Position numbers and translations under genes: made by a program. DNA of 5,222 nt from contig JAIRTV010000045.1 of assembly GCA_031254675.1 (NCBI GenBank), positions 1-5,222 of the forward strand, read 5' to 3'. Shown here in pieces: positions 1 to 5,222 of the stretch (the stretch's first letter is position 1; every line of letters starts with the position of its first letter). The DNA comes from Planctomycetaceae bacterium (GTDB taxonomy: Bacteria; Planctomycetota; Planctomycetia; Pirellulales; Thermoguttaceae). The notes below the pieces were generated by a model. That model saw only the letters and a program-made list of their open reading frames with translations, was not told where the DNA came from and did not search any database.

Positions 1-2
1 GT

Positions 3-134
3 TCGGGACGCGGAAAATCACGCATCTCAATCAACGCCGTCCCAATTGATATCGGTCCCATCTTACGCGAACAACTCTTCGCTAAAATTCCCAGCGTGGT
101 CATGACCAGCGCAACACTCTCAACAGAAAAATAA
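3..134 (+). pseudogene. DinG/Rad3-type ATP-dependent DNA helicase, 3' piece ending after motif III (left edge cut)
   Basis: The frame open from base 3 translates to 43 residues before TAA at 132-134. It contains RISINAVPIDIGPILREQLF followed by IPSVVMTSATLST. This matches the part of DinG/XPD-like superfamily 2 helicases that runs up to and includes motif III (V-x-TSATL), which couples ATP hydrolysis to unwinding. Family members continue for roughly 200 more residues carrying motifs IV-VI of the second RecA domain. Here the frame stops four residues after TSATL (STEK, then the stop). None of the three forward frames in 135-274 restores a recognisable helicase sequence, so a simple frameshift does not explain the loss. 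I read it as a 3'-truncated, probably non-functional gene; an automatic caller would show a partial CDS. The start and Walker motifs lie outside the window. The family call is fairly sure; pseudogene status is inferred. Confidence 0.68.
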
Positions 135-243
135 ATCAAATATCCTCCGCAAATTTTCAAGTACGAAAAGTTTGCTCCTCTCTCAATAACGTACCAACAA
201 CCAATATCTCTTCATACGTTGTCCAAATCTCAGAAAGAACAGT

Positions 244-274
244 AAAACAGCAACTCATTTTATGTTGCTTTATC
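244..274 (-). terminator. Hairpin terminator after tatD, possibly bidirectional
   Basis: AGCAAC at 249-254 and GTTGCT at 264-269 form a perfect 6-bp stem around a 9-base loop. On the minus strand the hairpin begins five bases after the tatD stop codon and is followed by G then TTTT (247-244), the layout of a weak Rho-independent terminator. Read on the plus strand, the stem is followed by TTATCTTATT, so it could also stop transcripts arriving from the helicase side. The stem is short and only half GC, so efficiency is uncertain. Confidence 0.45.
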
Positions 275-1117
275 TTATTGCGAAATATCGTTTGCACATA
301 AAATTTGGAATGCGTTTTGTGTTGTTGCTTCGGCAATTTGTGCGAGAGTGACACCGCGAAGTTCGGCAAGACGTTGAGCAACCATCACCGCCAATATCGG
401 TTCATTCCGCTTAAGTTTACCACGCAACGGATGAGGCGGCATGTAAGGCGAATCCGTTTCAACTAATAATCGGTTTATCGGTACAATTTTTGCCGATTCC
501 CATAACGATGCGAATTTAGCGTTTCGATAAGTTACCGAACCGGCAAAACTAAGATAAAAACCAAGCTCAATACATTCGGCAGCCTGTTCCGGTTCACCGC
601 TAAAAGCATGAATAATTCCGGTGAGTCCTTGTTCTTTGACAGCATGCCGGAGAATCGGAAGCAAATCGTCCCACGCATCACGACAATGAATCTGAATTGG
701 TTTTGCTGTTCGCACTGCCAGATTGATGTGTTTCAATAGAGCATTGATTTGTTGTTCGATGGGCGTGTCATCCCAATAGCGGTCAAGACCGGTTTCGCCA
801 ATCGCAACAACATCATCACGAAATGCCAATTCCGTAATTATTTTCCAATCATGATCTGTTGCGTTGACAACGGAATTAGGATGAATAGCCGCCGCCGCGT
901 GGAATATTGGCAAACGTTGAGCTAATTCCACGCAACGATAACTCGATTGAGCATCAATACCCGGCAATAACACGCCGGTCATTTGAATCGGTTGGCTCGG
1001 AAGTTCATCGGAAACAACTGGCAATGTTCCCGATTCAAGACGATGAATCACCGCATCAAAATCTTCTGAAAACGGTTCCAAGTCAAGATGTGCGTGCGTA
1101 TCAAATATCGGAATCAT
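275..1117 (-). CDS. tatD: TatD-family metal-dependent hydrolase (putative DNase)
   Basis: This is a complete 280-residue protein, slightly longer than the usual 255-270 of TatD/YcfH. Members are cytoplasmic TIM-barrel hydrolases with a two-metal centre; characterised ones are 3'-5' exonucleases or DNases, and some act in DNA repair or apoptosis-like DNA degradation. All expected ligands are visible: DTHAHLD at 6-12 (His8, His10), AIHPN with His79, GETGLD with Glu108, IHCRD with His144, IIHAFSG with His170 and ETDSPY with Asp222. The closing PHPLRGK...RNEP block is at 228-240. The extra length lies mainly at about residues 31-46, between the first helix and the second strand, a poorly conserved linker. 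The ATG at 1117 puts the metal-binding motif at residue 6, as is normal, although only a weak GAGAG stands upstream. It lies downstream of argH in the same direction across 199 bases and may have its own promoter. The physiological substrate cannot be told from sequence; it could equally be named ycfH. Confidence 0.93.
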   Translation of the reverse strand: MIPIFDTHAHLDLEPFSEDFDAVIHRLESGTLPVVSDELPSQPIQMTGVLLPGIDAQSSYRCVELAQRLPIFHAAAAIHPNSVVNATDHDWKIITELAFRDDVVAIGETGLDRYWDDTPIEQQINALLKHINLAVRTAKPIQIHCRDAWDDLLPILRHAVKEQGLTGIIHAFSGEPEQAAECIELGFYLSFAGSVTYRNAKFASLWESAKIVPINRLLVETDSPYMPPHPLRGKLKRNEPILAVMVAQRLAELRGVTLAQIAEATTQNAFQILCANDISQ

Positions 1118-1316
1118 TAGATCAATAATCTCTCAAACTCTTGGTCTTTTCTTTATTGTTGCGTCAATTTTGGGAAGAAATGACATAATTGATCAAGGCA
1201 TATAAAATTGGTGGGCGTACGCGAATCCAAAATATTACAACCGAAATAAAATAATCTGTTCAATTGGAACAAAATCAATTCAAAAGTTCGTCAAGACCAT
1301 GCCGGAAAACCCCAAA
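1118..1316. other. argH-tatD intergenic spacer, no gene seen
   Basis: These 199 AT-rich bases separate two genes pointing the same way. I see no convincing -35/-10 pair for tatD and no strong terminator behind argH. The only stem near the argH stop is a 5-bp AATTG/CAATT pair, too weak to call. Short perfect palindromes are present, TTGATCAA at 1189-1196 and GCGTACGC at 1215-1222, without other support for a binding site. Whether tatD is read through from argH is open. Confidence 0.5.
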
Positions 1317-2828
1317 TTATTTATCGGGAATAATTTCATGGTTTTGATAATTTGTTGTGCAGTATGCTTGATTGATTTTTTCTTTCCAACGGTCAATTTG
1401 TATTCGAACTTGATTCGGGGCGGTTGAACCGTAACTTTGCATGGCGTTTACTGCATTTGTTGCTCCCAAAATGGAGAAAACATTGTAATCGAATCCTTCA
1501 TAAATTTCGTGAAATTCTTTGAGCGGTAACGTGATAAGCGGTACATTGCGTTCCATCGCGAGCCGTACGAGACGACCGACAATTTCGTGTGCGGTTCGTT
1601 GCGGAACACCTTTCATGATAAGATGCTCCATCAATGTTGTTGCATCAAGATATCCGCGATCGAGCCTTCCGGCAATACTTTCCCGATTGAGAATTGTTCC
1701 TTCTACCAATGGCGCAATCAACATCAACACGGCTTCGATTGTGTCAAAAGAATCGAATATTGGTGTTTTATCCTCTTGCAAATCGCGGTTGTAGGCGAGC
1801 GGTAATCCTTTGGTCAACACAAGAAGCGTTTGGAGATTCCCAACAATTCGGGCAGTTTTTCCACGAATCAGTTCGAGAACATCGGGATTTACTTTTTGCG
1901 GCATAATTGACGAACCCGTACAAAATGCTTGAGGAAGCCGGAGAAAATTGAATTCGGAAGTTGACCAGAGTATCCATTCTTCCGCTAGGGTACTCAAATG
2001 AATCGCAATTTCAGTGAGGCAAAACGCCGCTTCCAACACAAAATCACGGTCACTGGAAACATCAAGACTGTTGGCGGCGATTTGTTCAAAACCGAGGTAT
2101 TCGGCTGTTTTGGTTCGGTCAATGGGAATACTGGTTCCGGCAAGAGCGGCAGCACCAAGTCCAAGAATATTCACACGTGACCGACAATCATGAAGCCGTT
2201 GCCGATCACGTTCAAATTTTTCGCAGTACGCCAACCAAATATGTGGTGCGAGTACGGGTTGTGCGCGTTGCATGTGCGTGTAACCGGGCAAAATCACATC
2301 AAAATCGTTGTCGCAACGACCAACAAACGCCGCCTGAACATCCACCAACCGCCGATCAATCCGATCAACCGCTTCGCGAATCCAAAGCCGAAGATCCGTA
2401 ACAACTTGATCGTTCCGGCTTCGTCCGGTATGCAGTTTCCGCCCAACATCGCCAATCATCTCAATCAACGCATGTTCAATATGCATGTGAATATCTTCAA
2501 ATTCGATATTGAACGCAAATTGATTATCTTCGATTCGCCGCCGGATTTCGAGCAATCCTTCTTCGATTTGATGAAATTCGTCGTTGGTCAAAACTCCGAC
2601 ATCGCAAAGCATCTGAGCATGAGCTATCGAACCGCGAATATCAACAGCATAAAGTCGCCGATCAATACTGATACTTTCTGTAAACAACTCAACACGTCGA
2701 TCAGTACCTTCCGTAAAAACACCGCTCCACGCTTTAGTTTTCTGAGAAGAAGAACCGGAATCCGGCAACATATTAGGCGAACCGATTGATTGAATCGTTT
2801 TATTTTTTTTGTTGGTGTTGGAAGGCAC
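1317..2828 (-). CDS. argH: Argininosuccinate lyase
   Basis: ArgH is the cytoplasmic homotetrameric lyase that splits argininosuccinate into arginine and fumarate, the last step of arginine synthesis. The 503 residues carry the fumarase/aspartase superfamily blocks in order: SGVFTEGTDRRVELFTESIS (35-54), HTGRSRNDQ (133-141), GYTHMQRAQP (182-191, with the catalytic-region Thr-His pair at 184-185), and the signature loop GSSIMPQKVNPD (305-316) that carries the catalytic serine. NRDLQEDK (347-354) and the C-terminal domain follow. The usual length is about 455-470; the excess is a polar Ser/Asn/Lys-rich N-terminal tail of about 33 residues that precedes the conserved fold and is probably disordered. 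The start is GTG at 2828, chosen because AAGGAG lies 10 bases upstream; an internal ATG at residue 20 (base 2771) would also keep the whole fold but has less support. It is divergent from the rightward genes and appears to be transcribed from the promoter at 2893-2921. Confidence 0.97.
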   Translation of the reverse strand: MPSNTNKKNKTIQSIGSPNMLPDSGSSSQKTKAWSGVFTEGTDRRVELFTESISIDRRLYAVDIRGSIAHAQMLCDVGVLTNDEFHQIEEGLLEIRRRIEDNQFAFNIEFEDIHMHIEHALIEMIGDVGRKLHTGRSRNDQVVTDLRLWIREAVDRIDRRLVDVQAAFVGRCDNDFDVILPGYTHMQRAQPVLAPHIWLAYCEKFERDRQRLHDCRSRVNILGLGAAALAGTSIPIDRTKTAEYLGFEQIAANSLDVSSDRDFVLEAAFCLTEIAIHLSTLAEEWILWSTSEFNFLRLPQAFCTGSSIMPQKVNPDVLELIRGKTARIVGNLQTLLVLTKGLPLAYNRDLQEDKTPIFDSFDTIEAVLMLIAPLVEGTILNRESIAGRLDRGYLDATTLMEHLIMKGVPQRTAHEIVGRLVRLAMERNVPLITLPLKEFHEIYEGFDYNVFSILGATNAVNAMQSYGSTAPNQVRIQIDRWKEKINQAYCTTNYQNHEIIPDK

Positions 2829-2830
2829 GA

Positions 2831-2844
2831 AAGGAAATCTCCTT
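2831..2844 (-). promoter_or_regulatory. argH ribosome binding site inside a small hairpin
   Basis: Minus-strand AAGGAG at 2844-2839 is a near-ideal Shine-Dalgarno site, 10 bases before the GTG at 2828, and it decides the start in favour of the longer form of ArgH. The site is also one arm of an inverted repeat: AAGGA (2844-2840), loop GATT, TCCTT (2835-2831). The 5-bp stem could partly hide the site in the mRNA, but it is weak and no regulatory function is shown. Confidence 0.6.
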
Positions 2845-2892
2845 CTTTTTCTGTATTTTAGTAATATAAATTAATGATAGAAACTTTGCGTA

Positions 2893-2921
2893 ATCGTAAT
2901 CAGTGGTTGCGAATTTGTCAA
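2893..2921 (-). promoter_or_regulatory. Sigma70-type promoter for argH
   Basis: On the minus strand a perfect -35 TTGACA (2921-2916) is separated by exactly 17 bases from TACGAT (2898-2893), which matches the -10 consensus at four of six positions including the conserved first TA and last T. Transcription would begin near 2886, giving a leader of about 58 bases before the GTG. I see no recognisable ArgR operator around it. The prediction is by eye only. Confidence 0.55.
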
Positions 2922-3188
2922 CCAATTAGAGGCATTTTCCATAAAAACTTCTGAACATCCTGAAATTTGAAAGGAGCAAGTTAATAACACAAAACACACG
3001 AAATACGCAAAATTTCACGAAACGCTCGAAAAAAGTTAGTCATGAGGTAATAGACCTTTCTTTGAACCTCTTCCCAGAACGTGTTCGGTATTAGTATGGA
3101 TTAAATTGACGAAATTTGTTAAACTTGTGAATCGTTTTTGCGGTTTTGCAATTCCATGCCAATATCTAATGCACTCCAGGATTATCCA
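2922..3188. other. AT-rich divergent intergenic region upstream of the small membrane protein gene
   Basis: Together with the argH promoter and leader, this forms a 360-base gap between divergent genes, and I see no protein gene in it. It holds an A/C-rich patch with two CACGAAA copies 19 bases apart (2997-3003 and 3016-3022). A GAGGT at 3044-3048 could pair with ACCTC at 3066-3070 or partly with ACCT at 3054-3057. A TTGACG at 3106-3111 could be a -35 for the rightward genes, but only a poor -10 follows (TGAATC, 16 bases on). The rightward promoter must lie somewhere here but cannot be fixed by eye. Confidence 0.4.
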
Positions 3189-3467
3189 ATGAAAAAAATT
3201 TACATACTTTCTATATTGAAACAAATTCGTGATCGTATTTTGTCAAAAACTCACGTAACTTTTTATGCCTTAGTGAAGTGGAGTTTTTATCGCAGTATGT
3301 TTTGCGCTCTTCCGGGTTATGCTATTTATCATTATATGGCTGGTCACGGAATAAATAATATTATAAGTGATTTTTTATATACATTTACAGTATTTGTTGT
3401 TCCAATAACAGGATTGGCATGGGACATGTTTTTATATTGTACAACTATCGAGAAAAAAGAAGTATGA
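3189..3467 (+). CDS. Small hypothetical membrane protein, two predicted helices
   Basis: I do not recognise this 92-residue protein. It begins with a basic amphipathic stretch (KKIYILSILKQIRDRILSK), then has a moderately hydrophobic segment at about residues 31-51 containing FYRSMFCALPGYAIYHY, a short polar turn (GHGINN), and a clear membrane segment at about 62-83 rich in Phe, Val and aromatic residues. It ends in a charged tail, EKKEV. The positive N-terminus suggests both ends are cytoplasmic. I chose ATG 3189 because AGGA stands seven bases upstream; ATG 3156 and TTG 3138 extend the frame but lack a ribosome site. Its G+C, about 29% counted by eye over 3181-3480, is far below gspE next door. 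It lies 33 bases before gspE on the same strand, so co-transcription is likely and a link to the secretion/pilus machinery is possible but unproven. The layout loosely recalls small DUF2061-like two-helix proteins, but I see no diagnostic motif. Confidence 0.62.
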   Translation: MKKIYILSILKQIRDRILSKTHVTFYALVKWSFYRSMFCALPGYAIYHYMAGHGINNIISDFLYTFTVFVVPITGLAWDMFLYCTTIEKKEV

Positions 3468-3500
3468 AAATATTATTGTCTATTTTTTGAATAAAATCGG

Positions 3501-5198
3501 ATGCTTATTTTTACAGAGATTCATGAAGTGGTTGGTTTGAACCCGACACAACTTCAAATTGTTCGAGAGTCGTTGCGGAACGACGGACGGCTTCAATCGG
3601 TTCTTCCTGCGCTTGGCGTGCGAACAGAGGAAAAAGCGTATCAGGAACTCGCAGCAACACTTCATTTGCGGTTTGTCGATCTTGCTAAAAGTCAGATTGA
3701 ACATTCTGTTCTTGACGGATTTTCTGCGAAATTGGTTCATCGTTACAATATTTTTCCGGTTGGTGTTGACGAAGACGGTTCGCTTTTGGTTGCGACATCG
3801 AACCCGTTGGAACTGCACGCAATGGACGCTGTTACCGCAGCAACCGGTCAACCGGTTGTTCCGGTGGTTGCGTTGCCGACGGAACTTGGCAAACTCATTA
3901 AGTCTCATCTTGGTGTTGGCGCGGAAACAATTGACGGTCTTATGGCGCAAGTTGTTGCCGAAAACGATGTCGAAGTTCTTGACGAAATCGAATGGGATCA
4001 AAGTGGTGATGCTCAACTTGCGCAAGAAGCGTCAGTGGTTCGGCTGGTCAACGACATTCTGACCGAAGCAGTTGAAGTACGGGCAAGCGATATTCATATT
4101 GAAGCACAAGAATCCGGTATGAAAGTTCGTTACAGAATTGACGGCGTTCTCCAAACACAACCAATGCCGCCGGAAATCAACCGTTTTCAGTCAGCGATTG
4201 TTAGTCGTCTCAAAATTATGGCGCATTTGAATATTGCGGAGAAACGGATTCCGCAGGACGGACGAATCAAATTAAAAGTGTCTGGTCGTGAAATTGATTT
4301 GCGGCTTTCAATTATTCCAATGCTTCATGGCGAAGGAATTGTCATGCGTATTCTTGACAAAGATCGAATGGATTTTACGCTTCGCGGTGTTGGGATGGAC
4401 GAAGATATTTACGCACAATTTTTGAAACTTATTAAACAGCCGCACGGAATTATTCTCGTAACAGGTCCCACCGGTTCCGGTAAAACAACAACTCTTTATA
4501 GTGCGCTTAATGAGATCAAAGATGAAGCAACGAAAATTATTACAACGGAAGACCCGATTGAATATCAACTGGATGGAATCAATCAAATTCAGGTTCATAC
4601 CAAAGTCGGATTAACATTTGCGGCGAGTCTTCGGGCGATTTTGCGTCATGATCCTGATGTGGTGTTGGTTGGGGAAATACGTGATTTGGAAACAGCGGAA
4701 AATGCGATTCAAGCATCGTTGACCGGACATTTGGTTTTCAGTACGTTACACACCAATGACGCTGCTGGAGCGTTTACGCGAATGGTTGATATGGGAGTGG
4801 AACCGTTTTTGATCGGGACGACAGTTGAAGGGATTATGGCGCAACGATTAGTGCGACGACTGTGTCCACATTGCAAGGAAAAGTTTGAACCGATTCCGTC
4901 TGAAGTGCCGAATGATTTTCCATTTCAAAAGATGTTGAACGAAAATATTGATATTTATCGTCCGGTTGGTTGTCGGGAATGTCGTCACACAGGTTATTCG
5001 GGGCGAATTGCTCTTTACGAGTTACTTATTGCAACAGAAGATATTCGTCTTATGGCGAGTATGGGTCGGCAATCACATGAAATTAAGAAAAGCGCACGGA
5101 ATACCGGAATGATGACGCTCCGCGAAAACGGTTGGCGAAAAGTTTTGCACGGAATCACGTCTGTGGACGAAGTAATTCGTATGGCAAAAGAAGACTAA
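3501..5198 (+). CDS. gspE: GspE/PilB-family type II secretion or type IV pilus assembly ATPase
   Basis: This is a complete 565-residue cytoplasmic hexameric ATPase that powers pseudopilus or pilus assembly from the inner-membrane platform (GspL/F or PilC/M). An N-terminal MshEN-type domain (about 15-135) is followed by the N2 domain, with ASDIHIE (195-201), VRYRIDGVL (209-217), KRIPQDGR (248-255) and LRLSIIPMLHGE (267-278). The motor has Walker A GPTGSGKT (322-329, Lys328), the Asp box TTEDPIEY (348-355), Walker B DPDVVLVGEIRD (384-395, Glu392) and the His box STLHTND (414-420, His417). A zinc-binding tetracysteine is intact: Cys455, Cys458, Cys491 and Cys494. That combination marks assembly ATPases and argues against PilT, which lacks the zinc cysteines. 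The length is typical. An in-frame TAA at 3492 fixes ATG 3501 as the earliest ATG start, but no Shine-Dalgarno site precedes it. GspE versus PilB cannot be settled from this window because no other secretion or pilus gene is present. Confidence 0.95.
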   Translation: MLIFTEIHEVVGLNPTQLQIVRESLRNDGRLQSVLPALGVRTEEKAYQELAATLHLRFVDLAKSQIEHSVLDGFSAKLVHRYNIFPVGVDEDGSLLVATSNPLELHAMDAVTAATGQPVVPVVALPTELGKLIKSHLGVGAETIDGLMAQVVAENDVEVLDEIEWDQSGDAQLAQEASVVRLVNDILTEAVEVRASDIHIEAQESGMKVRYRIDGVLQTQPMPPEINRFQSAIVSRLKIMAHLNIAEKRIPQDGRIKLKVSGREIDLRLSIIPMLHGEGIVMRILDKDRMDFTLRGVGMDEDIYAQFLKLIKQPHGIILVTGPTGSGKTTTLYSALNEIKDEATKIITTEDPIEYQLDGINQIQVHTKVGLTFAASLRAILRHDPDVVLVGEIRDLETAENAIQASLTGHLVFSTLHTNDAAGAFTRMVDMGVEPFLIGTTVEGIMAQRLVRRLCPHCKEKFEPIPSEVPNDFPFQKMLNENIDIYRPVGCRECRHTGYSGRIALYELLIATEDIRLMASMGRQSHEIKKSARNTGMMTLRENGWRKVLHGITSVDEVIRMAKED

Positions 5199-5215
5199 TG
5201 CCATTAACCCTATAA
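5198..5215 (+). other. Five-codon frame overlapping the gspE stop; possible interrupted start of the next gene
   Basis: The gspE stop TAA shares its last A with an ATG (TAATG), the arrangement typical of translationally coupled genes. The new frame reads MPLTL and then meets TAA at 5213-5215. A TTG at 5217 could open another frame, but only six bases remain. It may be chance, or the start of a broken downstream gene; the window ends too soon to decide. Confidence 0.25.
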
Positions 5216-5222
5216 ATTGAAG

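Noticed and set aside
157..381. 74-codon minus-strand frame overlapping the end of tatD, with an internal ATG at 260
   Set aside because: It overlaps tatD out of frame and runs through the terminator hairpin. No ribosome site and no recognisable sequence.
1215..1222. GCGTACGC palindrome between argH and tatD
   Set aside because: Eight bases alone, with no flanking promoter or repeat copy, is not enough to call an operator.
2190..2789. 199-codon open frame on the plus strand inside argH
   Set aside because: It is wholly antisense to a strongly conserved argH, has no recognisable domain and no convincing ribosome site. It is a shadow of argH codon use.
2874..2954. 26-codon plus-strand frame (begins MIETLRNRNQW) in the divergent gap
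   Set aside because: It lies over the argH promoter elements, has no ribosome site and no supporting context.
2984..3043. 19-codon minus-strand frame with three Arg codons, considered as an arginine leader peptide for argH
   Set aside because: It lies upstream of the predicted argH promoter rather than between promoter and gene, and there is no terminator/antiterminator pair after it.
3044..3070. GAGGT that can pair with either ACCTC or ACCT downstream, considered as a riboswitch or attenuator
   Set aside because: The stems are only 4-5 bp, there is no conserved aptamer-like core and no terminator. Such pairings are expected by chance.
3075..3100. AGAACGTGTTCGGTATTAG, considered as an rRNA or SOS-box fragment
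   Set aside because: The match to rRNA-like words is too short, and the GAAC/GTTC spacing is 2 rather than the 4 of a GAAC-N4-GTTC LexA box.
3036..3224. 62-codon minus-strand frame over the start of the small membrane protein gene
   Set aside because: It overlaps the better supported plus-strand gene and has no recognisable domain.
3480..4025. 181-codon open frame on the minus strand over the start of gspE
   Set aside because: It is antisense to conserved gspE. The Arg/Asn/Lys/Cys-rich composition is typical of a reverse-frame shadow.

Overview
The window looks like ordinary bacterial chromosome at moderate G+C: roughly 40-45% in the conserved genes and much lower between argH and gspE. The conserved proteins (TatD with a GETGLDRYWD block, ArgH with GDVGRKLHTGRSRND, GspE/PilB and a DinG-type helicase piece) read most like planctomycete (Pirellulales-like) homologues. 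That placement is an impression from remembered family sequences, not a search result.

Layout, left to right. Bases 3-134 (+) hold the end of a DinG/Rad3-type helicase reading frame that enters from outside the window and stops just after the helicase motif III 'TSAT' block, so the second RecA domain is missing. A short spacer follows, with a hairpin at 249-269 that could terminate transcription from both sides. Converging on the helicase remnant is a complete tatD-family metal-dependent hydrolase gene (275-1117, -). After a 199-base spacer comes a complete argH, argininosuccinate lyase (1317-2828, -), with a GTG start, a strong Shine-Dalgarno site and a good sigma70-type promoter (2893-2921). 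The AT-rich gap 2829-3188 separates this leftward block from a rightward block. The rightward block has a small, unrecognised, very AT-rich two-helix membrane protein gene (3189-3467, +), then, 33 bases later, a complete GspE/PilB-family secretion or pilus assembly ATPase (3501-5198, +). The window ends 24 bases after gspE, where an ATG overlapping the gspE stop opens a frame that closes after five codons.

Working relations. The genes do not form one pathway: arginine biosynthesis (ArgH), nucleic-acid or quality-control hydrolase (TatD) and type II secretion/type IV pilus energisation (GspE) are separate housekeeping tasks. The one pairing that may have functional meaning is the small membrane protein directly upstream of the GspE ATPase, probably in one transcript. 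I see no CRISPR array, tRNA, rRNA, insertion sequence or defence cassette, and no convincing sign of an undescribed multigene system. The points most worth checking are the truncated helicase, the orphan membrane protein and the interrupted frame after gspE.
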